The position numbers and the translations under genes are program-made. The notes below the pieces were generated by a model. The model worked only from the letters and a program-made list of their open reading frames with translations, searched no databases and was not told the origin of the DNA. A DNA stretch of 64,000 bases. Source: Rhodanobacter sp. Lineage in GTDB: Bacteria > Pseudomonadota > Gammaproteobacteria > Xanthomonadales > Rhodanobacteraceae. Below, piece by piece: positions 48,101 through 59,222 of this stretch (positions within the stretch are counted from its first letter, which is position 1; every line of letters begins with the position of its first letter). The stretch is taken from assembly GCA_040371205.1 (NCBI GenBank), contig AP031382.1:2291562-2355561 (forward strand), written 5' to 3'.

Positions 48101-48360
48101 TGACCTCGCTGGCCTTCATCCTGGGCGTGTTCCCGCTGTTCATCTCCACCGGCGCGGGCGCCAACGCCCGCCACGCCATCGGCACCGGCGTGATCGGCGG
48201 CATGCTGTTCGCCACCGTCTTCGGCGTGCTGCTGATCCCGGTGTTCTACATCGTGGTGCGGCGCCTGCTGGGCGACAAGCTGGACGGCGACAACATGCCG
48301 CCGGCCGCCAATGGCACGGGCATGCAGTCGTTCGACTCCGACCCGCGGCGCGGACACTGA
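45181..48360 (+). CDS. RND multidrug efflux permease (AcrB/MexB, HAE1 family)
   Basis: Proton-driven inner-membrane exporter, 1059 residues, starting MPSFFIDRPIFAWVVAILI. The twelve-helix layout has two large periplasmic loops. The proton-relay aspartates lie in AIGIVVDDAIVVIENV (TM4). The HAE1 signature FLALAALYESWSIPVSVLLVVPLG and GLVTVIGLAAKNAILIVEFA near the C-terminus are intact. It exports hydrophobic and amphipathic drugs with the adaptor encoded upstream. The outer-membrane TolC/OprM-like channel must come from another locus. It is followed by a strong bidirectional terminator. Confidence 0.95.
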   Translation: MPSFFIDRPIFAWVVAILISLGGVLAILNLGVESYPNIAPPQVVVNATYPGASADTTEKAVTQVIEQQLTGIDHLLYFSSSSSANGSSSITLTFESGTDPDIAQVQVQNKVALATPRLPSEVTQQGVVVAKANAGFLMVVALKSDNPNIDRDRVSDIVASQVLDQISRIPGVGSTRQFGSEYAMRIWLNPDKLHGYNLSASQVMAAIQAQNVQFAAGSIGADPAVPGQGLTATVSGEGRFTSPEEFANIILRANADGTVVRLGDVAKISFGPASYGFDTTWNGKPIAAFAIQLLPGANALDVATAVRAKMDELSPSFPQGVTWFSPYDSTTFVHISIDEVVHTLVEAIVLVFLVMLLFLQNFRATVIPTLVIPVALLGTFLGMLVLGFTINQLTLFGMVLAIGIVVDDAIVVIENVERIMTEENLPPKEATRKAMSQITGAVVAITVVLAAVFVPSALQPGASGIIYKQFALTIAMSMGFSAFLALSFTPALCASFLQPEHHKKKNFIYRKFNQSFEWATHTYVGHVGRAVRHAPRWMFVFAVLALLAGFLYTRLPGSFLPEEDQGYALAIIQLPPGATKQRTGEVMAQMRTILDKDPAVEGVLQVTGFSFIGSSESAGMAYIKLKDWSQRKGTAMDFIQQANMQLHQIRDARIFVVNIPTVQGLGQFGGFDMYLQDRAGQGREALTQARNILLGKAAQDPLLTGVRPNALEDAPQLDLKVDRVQAQSMGLSVSDVYNAISLMLAPVYVDDFTYGGRVKRVIMQAEAPYRMGPSALQHFFTPSSTQQNADGTPAMIPLSNVVQAKWDMGSPALTRYNGYSAVEIVGSPAPGHASGEAMNEMQKLVTQDLPKGYGFDWTGQSYEEILSGNAATLLMVLSIVVVFLALAALYESWSIPVSVLLVVPLGLLGVVVFTLLRGLPNDIYFKVGLVTVIGLAAKNAILIVEFAVAEQKAGRTLREATIDAARLRLRPILMTSLAFILGVFPLFISTGAGANARHAIGTGVIGGMLFATVFGVLLIPVFYIVVRRLLGDKLDGDNMPPAANGTGMQSFDSDPRRGH

Positions 48361-48384
48361 GCGCACCCGGCCACGGACGGCCCA

Positions 48385-48418
48385 GCAAAAAGCCCCGGTT
48401 CGCACCGGGGCTTTTTGC
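48385..48418. terminator. Bidirectional terminator between the RND pump and acyl-CoA dehydrogenase genes
   Basis: A 14-bp inverted repeat (48385-48398, GCAAAAAGCCCCGG, with 48405-48418) has a six-base loop and A/T flanks on both sides. Confidence 0.88.
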
Positions 48419-48432
48419 CATCTGGAAGACGC

Positions 48433-49593
<1,161 letters not shown>

Positions 49594-49677
49594 GGCGGAC
49601 TCCGAGGGGAGAATAAAGCCGGCCATTTTAGCGCCCGCCACGGATGACCCATGTGCGGATGCAGCACGCGAGGCGAC

Positions 49678-49947
49678 TTATTGACCGCCCGAACCCGTCC
49701 TTATCCGATTGATTTCGTTGACAGTCTGCTGCTGTTCCTGCTTGCGCTGCTGCGCGGGAGTCAGGCAGAAGGGGTTCGATTGCCGGCTGCTGCCATCCGG
49801 GCAGAACTCGGGTGGCGACGCCGCCGCTCCGACGGGGCCGTCCGGCAGGCTCGCGGCCGGCCGCACACGTCCGTCGGAAGGCAGGCCACAGGCCGCCAAG
49901 GCCGTGCAAGCCGCCATCGCGCAGAGCCATGAACCGATGCGTCGCAT
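49678..49947 (-). CDS. Small lipoprotein of unknown function
   Basis: The 89-residue product has a signal peptide with a lipobox (TALAAC) in MRRIGSWLCAMAACTALAAC, so C20 would be acylated. The mature part is short, Pro/Gly/Ser-rich, with a CPDGSSRQSNPFC pair of cysteines and a Gln-rich helix (TPAQQRKQEQQQTVNEINRI). GGAAGG precedes the ATG at 49947. It is divergent from the ArsR-methyltransferase gene. I do not recognise the family. Confidence 0.72.
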   Translation of the reverse strand: MRRIGSWLCAMAACTALAACGLPSDGRVRPAASLPDGPVGAAASPPEFCPDGSSRQSNPFCLTPAQQRKQEQQQTVNEINRIRTGSGGQ

Positions 49948-50003
49948 GCGACCTTCCTCCATCTCCCTGGCTTGTGCCGAGTGTATCCCTGGCGGCATCC
50001 GTC

Positions 50004-50054
50004 TTGACGATTGCGCAGCCTCAGCCTAGCCTTATGCATCCTTATATCGCGATA
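50004..50054 (+). promoter_or_regulatory. Putative promoter and operator of the ArsR-methyltransferase gene
   Basis: TTGACG (50004-50009) with TAGCCT (50027-50032), spaced 17 bp, is a possible promoter. Just downstream is the perfect 10-bp palindrome TATCGCGATA (50045-50054), 11 bp before the ATG. Its position suits autoregulation by the encoded ArsR-type protein. The -10 is weak. Confidence 0.35.
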
Positions 50055-50065
50055 GATAGATAATC

Positions 50066-50992
50066 ATGGATCTGGCCACCGCTTCCAGCATCCTGCGCCT
50101 GCTGGCCGACCCCACCCGCGTGCGCCTGCTGGCCCTGCTGGAAGGCGAGGAACTCACCGTGGCCGAGCTGGCCGCGGTGCTGCATCTGGCACAGCCACGC
50201 GTCTCCACCCATCTCGCCAAACTGAAAGAGGCCGGGCTGGTGCGCGACCGCCGTGCCGGCGTCTCCGCCTATTACCGCGCCAACGGCGAAGGCGACGAAC
50301 GCCAGCACGCGCTGATCGCCTCGCTGCGCGAGAACATCGACGATGCCCTGCTGCGCGAGGACGCCGCGCGCCTGCCCGCCGTGCTGGCCAACCGCGCCCG
50401 CACCGAGGGCTGGGCCGACACCGTGGCCGGCGACATGGAGCGCCATTATTCGCCCGGCCGCACCTGGGAAACGTTGGCGCGCGCGCTGTTGCAGCTGCTG
50501 GGCACCGGCGACGTGCTGGACATCGCCTCCGGCGACGGCATCACCGCCGAACTGCTGGCGCCGCACGCGCACTCCGTGGTCTGCGTGGACTCCAGCGAAC
50601 GCGTGGTCGAGGCCGCGCGCAAGCGGCTGCATGCCTACCGCAACGTCGAAGTGCACCAGGGCGACATGCACGCGCTGGCGCTGGGCGAGCGCCGCTTCGA
50701 CCTGGTGCTGATGCTGCACGCGCTCACCTATGCCGAACACCCGGCGCAAGCCGTGGCCGAAGCCGCGCGCCTGCTGCGCCCCGGCGGCCGCCTGCTCGCG
50801 GTGACGCTGGGCAAGCACGACCACCGCACCGCGGTGGAGCCGTTCGACCACCGCAACCTCGGTTTCACCGACGCCGAACTGCGCGACCACGCCAGCGCTG
50901 CCGGGCTGCAGGTGATCAGCTGCAACCGCATCAGCCGCGAGCGCAAGGCGCCGCATTTCGAAGTCATCAGCCTGCTCGCGCAGAAGAAGTGA
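50066..50992 (+). CDS. ArsR-family regulator fused to a SAM-dependent methyltransferase
   Basis: The 308-residue protein has an ArsR winged helix (about residues 5-85, [38 protein letters not shown]), lacking the ELCVC metal-binding signature. A class I methyltransferase domain follows (about 110-300) with motif [10 protein letters not shown], an acidic residue in VCVDSS and [14 protein letters not shown]. Because it sits 10 bp upstream of the first metH gene, it probably senses S-adenosylmethionine or S-adenosylhomocysteine and controls methionine synthesis, like SahR-type regulators. The ligand is inferred, and enzymatic activity of the methyltransferase domain may be lost. Confidence 0.85.
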   Translation: MDLATASSILRLLADPTRVRLLALLEGEELTVAELAAVLHLAQPRVSTHLAKLKEAGLVRDRRAGVSAYYRANGEGDERQHALIASLRENIDDALLREDAARLPAVLANRARTEGWADTVAGDMERHYSPGRTWETLARALLQLLGTGDVLDIASGDGITAELLAPHAHSVVCVDSSERVVEAARKRLHAYRNVEVHQGDMHALALGERRFDLVLMLHALTYAEHPAQAVAEAARLLRPGGRLLAVTLGKHDHRTAVEPFDHRNLGFTDAELRDHASAAGLQVISCNRISRERKAPHFEVISLLAQKK

Positions 50993-51002
50993 GAAACGAC
51001 CG

Positions 51003-52085
51003 ATGAGCGCCCTGCCCTGGCTGCATCCCGAACGCGTCGCCCTGCTCGAAGCCGCACTGGCCAAGCGCATCCTCATCCTGGACGGCGGCATGGGCACCAT
51101 GCTGCAGGGCCATCGGCTGGACGAGGCCGGCTTCCGCGGCGAGCGCTTCGAGCATGGCCACGACGGCGCGCACGCGCACCACCACGACCACCCCGGCTGC
51201 GACCTCAAGGGCAACAACGACCTGCTCACGCTGACCCAGCCGGCGATCATCCGCGGCGTGCACGAGGCCTACCTCGAAGCCGGCGCCGACCTGGTGGAAA
51301 CCAACACCTTCAATTCCACCCGCATCAGTCAGGCCGACTACCGCCTCGAACACCTCGCCCACGAGCTGAACCTGGAAGGCGCCCGGCTGGCGCGCGCCGC
51401 CTGCGACAAGTTCGGCGCGCTCACGCCGGACAAGCCGCGCTTCGTGATCGGCGTGCTCGGCCCCACCAGCCGCACCGCCTCGCTGTCGCCCGACGTCAAC
51501 GACCCCGGCTTCCGCAACGTCACCTTCGAGGAACTGGCGGCCAACTACCGCGAGTCCGCCGCCGGGCTGATCGACGGCGGCGCCGACATCGTGATGGTGG
51601 AAACCATCTTCGACACGCTCAACGCCAAGGCCGCGCTGTACGCGCTGGCCGAACTGTTCCGCGAGCGCGGCGCGCGCGTGCCGCTGATGATCTCCGGCAC
51701 CATCACCGACCGCTCCGGCCGCACACTGTCCGGGCAAACCGCCGAAGCGTTCTGGTATTCCGTGCGCCACGCGCGGCCGCTGGCCGTCGGACTCAACTGC
51801 GCGCTCGGCGCCGCCGACCTGCGCCCGCACATCCAGACCCTCGCCGACCACGCCGAATGCCACGTCAGCACCCATCCCAACGCCGGCCTGCCGAATGCCT
51901 TCGCCGAATACGACGAGACGCCCGAACAGATGGCCGGCGTGATCCGCGGCTTCGCCCGCGACGGCCTGCTCAACCTGGTCGGCGGCTGCTGCGGCACCAC
52001 GCCGGCGCACATCAAGGCAATCGCCGAAGCCGTGCGCGATTACCCGCCGCGCGCGCTGCCGGGCGAAGCAAGGGAAGCCGCATGA
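51003..52085 (+). CDS. metH: Homocysteine S-methyltransferase module of methionine synthase (split MetH, first gene)
   Basis: The 360-residue protein equals the N-terminal homocysteine-binding domain of MetH, a zinc TIM barrel. It begins [20 protein letters not shown]. The zinc cysteines lie in VGLNCALGA and [13 protein letters not shown] His-rich stretch ([15 protein letters not shown]) replaces part of the usual loop. In E. coli this domain is residues 1-350 of a single 1227-residue enzyme; here it ends with a stop, and the remainder is a separate gene 145 bp downstream. The ArsR-methyltransferase gene lies 10 bp upstream. Confidence 0.93.
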   Translation: MSALPWLHPERVALLEAALAKRILILDGGMGTMLQGHRLDEAGFRGERFEHGHDGAHAHHHDHPGCDLKGNNDLLTLTQPAIIRGVHEAYLEAGADLVETNTFNSTRISQADYRLEHLAHELNLEGARLARAACDKFGALTPDKPRFVIGVLGPTSRTASLSPDVNDPGFRNVTFEELAANYRESAAGLIDGGADIVMVETIFDTLNAKAALYALAELFRERGARVPLMISGTITDRSGRTLSGQTAEAFWYSVRHARPLAVGLNCALGAADLRPHIQTLADHAECHVSTHPNAGLPNAFAEYDETPEQMAGVIRGFARDGLLNLVGGCCGTTPAHIKAIAEAVRDYPPRALPGEAREAA

Positions 52086-52101
52086 GCGCCCGCGCCGTTC
52101 T

Positions 52102-52220
52102 CCCTCTCCCCGCTGGGGAGAGGGCCGGGGTGAGGGGCCAATCTGGCCTCGCGCCCACATCGTTCAACGTCTCCGCAAGCCCCGCCCCCTCACCTCGGTC
52201 CTCTCCCGAAAGGGGAGAGG
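52102..52220. repeat. REP-like inverted pair between the two metH genes
   Basis: The left unit (52102-52136) has the hairpin CCCTCTCCCCGCTGGGGAGAG followed by CCGGGGTGAGGGG. The right unit (52185-52220) is its inverse, CCCCTCACCTCGG then CTCTCCCGAAAGGGGAGAG. The right unit contributes AGGAGG, the ribosome site of the second gene. The family also occurs at 32158-32270. Confidence 0.75.
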
Positions 52221-52230
52221 AGGCAAAAGC

Positions 52231-54915
<2,685 letters not shown>

Positions 54916-54919
54916 GCCG

Positions 54920-55252
54920 TCAGCCGGTGGTGTCGCCCGTGAGGTTGTTCTTGTGGTGGCGCAGGTGCACCCAGAGGTTGTAGACCGAGACGAACGCCGG
55001 GAAGAAGTTCGAGATGATGCCCACCGAATCGTTCTTGCCGATGGTGAAGTAGGCCAGCAGCAACGCACTGCCGGTCACCGACAGCCACCAGAACGACAAA
55101 GGCATCACCACCCGCTTCAGCTTGCGCGTGTAGTACAGCTGCACGAACCAGCGGCTGGTGAACATCACCGAACCCAACAGGCCGACCGCCTTCCACGGCG
55201 TCAGCTGGAACTGCTGCAGCGCCTGCAGGGCGTGGGAAAGAGCATGTGACAT
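54920..55252 (-). CDS. Membrane protein with lipid A biosynthesis N-terminal (LAB_N) domain
   Basis: The 110-residue product has three hydrophobic segments (about residues 20-38, 47-66 and 72-92). Its LAB_N/PQ-loop-like pattern includes KAVGLLGSVMFTSRWFVQLYYTRKLKR and PLSFWWLSVTGSALLLAYF. Such small proteins occur alone or fused to lipid A or glycosyltransferase enzymes; the function is uncertain. It is convergent with metH (4 bp between stops). Confidence 0.82.
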   Translation of the reverse strand: MSHALSHALQALQQFQLTPWKAVGLLGSVMFTSRWFVQLYYTRKLKRVVMPLSFWWLSVTGSALLLAYFTIGKNDSVGIISNFFPAFVSVYNLWVHLRHHKNNLTGDTTG

Positions 55253-55308
55253 GGTGCAGGTCCGTTGGGCGATGGAGCGGGCCATTTTACGCGACCGCCC
55301 CGCCCTAG

Positions 55309-55337
55309 TTGACCTGATTGCCCTCACCCCGTATATT
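55309..55337 (+). promoter_or_regulatory. Promoter of tRNA-Val
   Basis: TTGACC (55309-55314) and TATATT (55332-55337) are separated by exactly 17 bp and lie 14 bp upstream of the tRNA. This is the best sigma-70 promoter in the window. Confidence 0.85.
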
Positions 55338-55351
55338 TGCGCGCTCTCGGC

Positions 55352-55426
55352 GGGCGGTTAGCTCAGCGGTAGAGCACTGCCTTCACACGGCAGGTGTCAC
55401 AAGTTCGATCCTTGTACCGCCCACCA
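55352..55426 (+). tRNA. tRNA-Val (anticodon CAC)
   Basis: The 75-base gene folds as a cloverleaf. The acceptor GGGCGGT pairs with ACCGCCC, the D arm is GCTC/GAGC, the anticodon stem CTGCC/GGCAG holds loop TTCACAC (anticodon CAC), and the T arm is ACAAG TTCGATC CTTGT. The discriminator A is followed by an encoded CCA. It decodes the valine codon GTG. The change of gene style beyond its 3' end suggests it is an integration hot spot. Confidence 0.96.
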
Positions 55427-55457
55427 CTAGTTCCAGCAAAACAAGCAGTTACGAAAG

Positions 55458-55490
55458 AGCCCGATTCCCGCCGAATCGGGCTTTTTTTTT
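55458..55490 (+). terminator. Rho-independent terminator of tRNA-Val
   Basis: AGCCCGATTC (55458-55467) pairs with GAATCGGGCT (55473-55482) around a five-base loop, followed by an uninterrupted run of nine T residues (55482-55490). Confidence 0.93.
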
Positions 55491-55680
55491 GCGTTTTGTG
55501 ACCCAGGTGTTCCGTAGGCGTTCCGCAATGGACGTAGGTGGACTTAGGTCTATCCCCAGCCCATCCACGTCCATTTCCGTCCACCCGCGCGCTGTTCCGA
55601 CCGCGTTCCGCGACCGTCACTCGTCCCCGGCTTGCATGCACATACGATGTAACGGCCCAAATTTGCGGAACCTCGACCCT

Positions 55681-56730
55681 ATGAAACCGTTGGACCTGTT
55701 CGCCGAGATCGTTGCCAGCGACGATCTGCATCTGATCTATCGCCTACTCCAGCAGCCTGAGAACGCCCCCGAGCGCAACGTACTAACAGCCTGGGCTGAA
55801 GGCATGCCGGATCGGGACGGCAAATTTGTCATGGAGTTCCAGAAGACCTTCGAATCGGGCCTGTGGGAACTGTACCTCCACGCATGCCTAAAGCAGTTGG
55901 GGCACACAATTGACTTCAATCGGGCTTCACCCGATTTCGTGGTAACGGCTCCTTTTCCCTACCTTCTTGAGGCGACCATCGCCTCACCCGAAAAAGGCGG
56001 CACGCCAGCGTTCGGAGCCGGGCCGCCTAAGTTGCCGACGGACTTCAATGAGTTCAACCGTCTCGCTGCGCTGCGGATCAGCAACAGCTTTACTGCCAAA
56101 GCGCGACGGTATCGGAACTACTACAAGCAGCTGTCATGGGCAGCTGCCAAGCCTTATGTGATCGCCATCGCCCCTTTCGATAGGCCTGCATCGCAACTTG
56201 CGGTCAATCGCCCAATCATTGCAACGCTGTACGGCGAATACTTTGATGAGGAGACCACCATCCGTGAGAAGCGAGACCAGGTTGTTCATAGTCCAGTGAA
56301 ATCTTTCAGCAAAGCGCCAGGTGTTGATGTACCGGTCGGGTTCTTCACGAACGATGCTTACGCTGATGTCTCGGCGGTCATCTACGGGCCGTTGGCAACA
56401 TGGGGCAAGCTACGCGCCCTGGCCGATGCACCTGATCGCGCTTCTGTTTTCACAACCTATCATCCGAATCCGGGAAGCCTTGCCCCTATCGTGCGCAACA
56501 CACGCAAAGCTGACTATTCAGAAGATCTACTCGATGGCCTCTATGTCTTCCACAACCCCTTCGCAAAGCTGCCGCTTCCCGATGGTGTTTTCGATCATCC
56601 ACGCATAGCCCAGCTGGTGCTTGACAGCGACGGCACGCTGCTCTCACTTGCACCAGACGACTTCCTTTTGATGCGATCCGTGCACACAATTCAGACTAGG
56701 CCCTCCACCGAAAACCGGGCAAAATCGTAA
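55681..56730 (+). CDS. Island protein with PD-(D/E)XK-like pattern, function unknown
   Basis: The 349-residue protein has DGKFVMEFQKTFESGLWELYL near the N-terminus, then ASPDFVVT and LLEATIAS. The spacing E63, P84-D85 and E97-x-T99 resembles a PD-(D/E)XK nuclease fold in which the Lys is replaced or relocated. The rest is alpha/beta, with RNYYKQLSWAAAKPYVIAIAPFD. Similar proteins have been named, without function, after a glycosaminoglycan attachment site. Base composition is clearly lower in GC than the core genes. It is the first gene after tRNA-Val. A nuclease or defence role is an inference only. The ATG at 55681 is the first after the AT-rich leader. Confidence 0.75.
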   Translation: MKPLDLFAEIVASDDLHLIYRLLQQPENAPERNVLTAWAEGMPDRDGKFVMEFQKTFESGLWELYLHACLKQLGHTIDFNRASPDFVVTAPFPYLLEATIASPEKGGTPAFGAGPPKLPTDFNEFNRLAALRISNSFTAKARRYRNYYKQLSWAAAKPYVIAIAPFDRPASQLAVNRPIIATLYGEYFDEETTIREKRDQVVHSPVKSFSKAPGVDVPVGFFTNDAYADVSAVIYGPLATWGKLRALADAPDRASVFTTYHPNPGSLAPIVRNTRKADYSEDLLDGLYVFHNPFAKLPLPDGVFDHPRIAQLVLDSDGTLLSLAPDDFLLMRSVHTIQTRPSTENRAKS

Positions 56731-56825
56731 CCATTTAAGAGACCGCGCTTTATGAGACGTACATCCCACAAAAAATCGATGAATTTGTATTGACGGCTAC
56801 GCTGTGTAGCGCAAACATCACAGCT

Positions 56826-57326
56826 ATGGACAACGGTGCTCAAAATGAATCCGCCACGAATCTCGTCGATGGAGCACCCTTCACCGAGATTCAAGATGCG
56901 GTTGACCTGGCCCCTGAGCTGGCCGCTTTGGTCGAAGCATGCATTGTTGGGGATCACCGTGCCTCTCGTCGCGCTGCAGCACAATTGTCACAACGACAAG
57001 ATCAAGAACTCCGTGAGGCAGGTGTCGACAGTCGTCTAGTTTTGTCCAAGTTCAGATGCCATATGGACGCGATGCACGATCTGGCCCGCCTCTTTGGTTG
57101 GCGTGGGCGCGTAGAATCACTTCGCGTATTTATTGATGCCTGTTCGATTTCGCTCTCAATAACTGGTCGAACTCTTACACTCACAATTTTCAGTGTTAGT
57201 TCGCGCGCGCAGAGATCAGAGTCGAGACGCGCAGCTGAGCGTGATCAACTCCTCTACCTAGCCTTCCCCCCCTGCGTGTCGCGCAGGGTCACGCCGCCAC
57301 CGCTCCGACGGCGGCGTAGTACCTGA
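56826..57326 (+). CDS. Hypothetical island protein, doubtful
   Basis: A possible 166-residue protein. Residues 1-110 look plausible: Ala/Leu/Arg helices including AAQLSQRQDQELREAGVDSRL. The C-terminal 45 residues are Arg/Ser-rich and unlikely to be folded, and the sequence there looks like non-coding DNA. There is no clear ribosome site before the ATG. It may be a decayed gene. Confidence 0.3.
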   Translation: MDNGAQNESATNLVDGAPFTEIQDAVDLAPELAALVEACIVGDHRASRRAAAQLSQRQDQELREAGVDSRLVLSKFRCHMDAMHDLARLFGWRGRVESLRVFIDACSISLSITGRTLTLTIFSVSSRAQRSESRRAAERDQLLYLAFPPCVSRRVTPPPLRRRRST

Positions 57327-57364
57327 CCGCGCGCATCGCGCGCGCATCTAACAGGCACAAGCCG

Positions 57365-57396
57365 CCGGCACCAGCTGAGCGGCGTTTTTGCGTGCG
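57365..57396 (+). terminator. Possible terminator or leader hairpin before the island operon
   Basis: A GC-rich imperfect inverted repeat (CCGCC...GGCGG type), beginning GCCGCCGGCACC and ending GAGCGGCGTTTTT, lies in the gap before the 57451 gene. It has a T-run and may end an upstream transcript or act as a leader structure. The stem is imperfect. Confidence 0.25.
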
Positions 57397-57450
57397 CCTG
57401 CCTCGCGAGAACAGCGAGCTGGATAAGTCCGGCGGCCATGGGAAAACATC

Positions 57451-57783
57451 ATGGCCACATCCAAAGAACATCAAATCGAAGCACCGCTTGACCCTGCGCT
57501 GGCCGCAGCAATCTCCGTCCTTGGCGGGGCCGTGGTGCCGCTCAACGTAGGGATGAAACGACTCGGGCTGACCATAAATCGACGGGCAGTTCATGCTCGT
57601 CGCGTCGCCGGTACGTTGCCCGTCGAGCCGACCCAAATTGGTCGGAACTGGTTCATTACGGCCGGAGCCGCGGCTGCGCTCTTCCGCGCTGGCAATGCTG
57701 CGCCAGTAATGTCGCCTCCCGCACCTTCGCCTCACCGCGGGCCTGGCCGGCCGCGTGGAACCACGCGGAGGGCTGGCAAATGA
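57451..57783 (+). CDS. Small AlpA/excisionase-like DNA-binding protein
   Basis: The 110-residue protein has a central helix-turn-helix-like stretch (GMKRLGLTINRRAVHARRVAG, then EPTQIGRNWFITAG) that resembles excisionase/AlpA-type proteins. The C-terminus is basic with the AT-hook-like core PGRPRGTTRRAGK. It overlaps the next gene by four bases (ATGA). No phage structural genes are present. Binding to DNA is inferred from composition and motif shape. Confidence 0.6.
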   Translation: MATSKEHQIEAPLDPALAAAISVLGGAVVPLNVGMKRLGLTINRRAVHARRVAGTLPVEPTQIGRNWFITAGAAAALFRAGNAAPVMSPPAPSPHRGPGRPRGTTRRAGK

Positions 57784-58235
57784 AGACGAACCACAACTTG
57801 CGTGCGCTCGTGCAAGCACAGCTAGGGTGTGACGACGCCCGCATCGACCAACTGCTCCGCGCCTCGGCGAGAGCAGCCAAACGTGTTGGCGCAGTGCAAG
57901 ACGAATCAGATGCGCTGGTCTCTATTTGGCACGCGGCATGCGATCCGGGCTACTACTCTGGACGACGGGGGCCTCAGCCCCGCGATCAGCTCCTTCGGGC
58001 GGTAGAAGTCGCGGCGGAACGTCAGCGGGCGATGGCGATCGACTGGGATGCTTCCACGCCCGCAGCCATCGAGGCTGCCGAGCTTCTGGCTGAAGCGATC
58101 GCTACTTCATGGGAGCGAGGCCGTCCGCGAGGGACACGACCGCAGGCTGCGCGACGGGCAGCAGCTCGCCGTCAGCGGACAGCTGCTTCCGGTCAAGGCT
58201 GTTTCGGCGGCTTTGGCTGGGGGACGCCTGCATGA
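57780..58235 (+). CDS. Small island protein of unknown function
   Basis: The 151-residue product is mainly helical and rich in Ala and Arg. It has a second AT-hook-like core (WERGRPRGTRPQAARR) near residue 115. It overlaps both neighbours by four bases (ATGA junctions at 57780-57783 and 58232-58235), so the three genes are translationally coupled. No family is recognised. Confidence 0.55.
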   Translation: MKTNHNLRALVQAQLGCDDARIDQLLRASARAAKRVGAVQDESDALVSIWHAACDPGYYSGRRGPQPRDQLLRAVEVAAERQRAMAIDWDASTPAAIEAAELLAEAIATSWERGRPRGTRPQAARRAAARRQRTAASGQGCFGGFGWGTPA

Positions 58236-59188
58236 CAACCGAAACGGAGAGCGGTCGTCGAGTAGGACCGGACAACGCGTTCGCCGAGGTGCCAGGGAAA
58301 ATCCTTGAGCACCCGGCACTGGGCCCAGTGGCCGTCAGAATATGGGGCTACTCATGGTGGCGACTGGGCCTCAAAAAATGGATCCTGCGAAAGGCTGACA
58401 TCTGCAAGCGCTGCAGAATCGGCGAGCACGCTTGGAAAAAAGCCATCAAGGAGCTCACGGCGGCCGATTTGTACAGACTCGAACGTGGAAGCTTTGAGGC
58501 GGGCCAAAAAAACGATCAAGACGCTCCCATCGGCGGCCAGAAATATGTAGTGCATGTGTTTTACTGGCCAGGCACTCTCGCACTCGACTCACCAGACTCA
58601 CTAGTCGCAGCCGCCCCACCAAAAGTACCGGGGCGGCTGACCGCCCACTCGGTTTCCGCAGGGCGGCCAACCGTTGCGCGGGTTCCGGGGGGGGATAGAA
58701 AAAAAAGAAATAAGAGAAATATAGAAGCAGAAGAAGCACCACCTTCTCCTTCTGCACCTCAAAAAAGAGCAGAAGCAGTGCACACGGCCAAGAAGCCACC
58801 AATAAAGCGACCGAGCGGAATCTGGTGCGCAGCCGACAGGCCGGACGACCCCGCAGAGGCTGAAGAAATTGAATCAACGTGCACCGCAGCTGAAATCGAG
58901 GCTGCGGTAGAAGATGTACGAACCCAACTGACCGAGGCCGGCAAGGCTAGATGGCCAACCCCTGGCCCAGTGCGGGACTCCATTCTTCGAGCGCGCATCG
59001 CCAGCCAGACTGCAAAACGGATCCTAGCGCGCGGCACCGGATGCAGTCCTCCTGTGCCCGTGTCTGTCACAAACACGCTGCAAAACGAACTGGCATACCT
59101 GCGCCAACTATGCGACTACGGCCAACTAACCGAGGCCGAGTTCTCGGAGAAGAAGGCCGCAGTGCAAGCCAAATTCTGTGCACGATGA
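58232..59188 (+). CDS. Island protein with winged-helix-like N-terminus and SHOCT-like C-terminus
   Basis: The 318-residue protein starts MTTETESGRRVGPDNAFAEV. The first 110 residues, including KILEHPALGPVAVRIWGY and RIGEHAWKKAIKELTAADLYRLE, look like the winged-helix part of phage or plasmid replication proteins. The middle is low-complexity, with KRNKRN and EEAPPSPSAP. The last 35 residues, ELAYLRQLCDYGQLTEAEFSEKK, fit the SHOCT domain. The coding run includes G8 (58687-58694) and A8 (58699-58706), which are slippage-prone. It is the third gene of a coupled set. Confidence 0.65.
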   Translation: MTTETESGRRVGPDNAFAEVPGKILEHPALGPVAVRIWGYSWWRLGLKKWILRKADICKRCRIGEHAWKKAIKELTAADLYRLERGSFEAGQKNDQDAPIGGQKYVVHVFYWPGTLALDSPDSLVAAAPPKVPGRLTAHSVSAGRPTVARVPGGDRKKRNKRNIEAEEAPPSPSAPQKRAEAVHTAKKPPIKRPSGIWCAADRPDDPAEAEEIESTCTAAEIEAAVEDVRTQLTEAGKARWPTPGPVRDSILRARIASQTAKRILARGTGCSPPVPVSVTNTLQNELAYLRQLCDYGQLTEAEFSEKKAAVQAKFCAR

Positions 59189-59222
59189 CGAACAACCAAC
59201 AGGATGGAGCTGGGCGCGGCGT

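Noticed and set aside
55363-55731. Minus-strand frame overlapping tRNA-Val
   Set aside because: It translates the tRNA itself (YKDRTCDTCRVK), a well-known artefact.
56691-56984. Minus-strand frame of 97 codons in the island
   Set aside because: No ribosome site and no recognisable protein; it overlaps the 3' end of the neighbouring gene.
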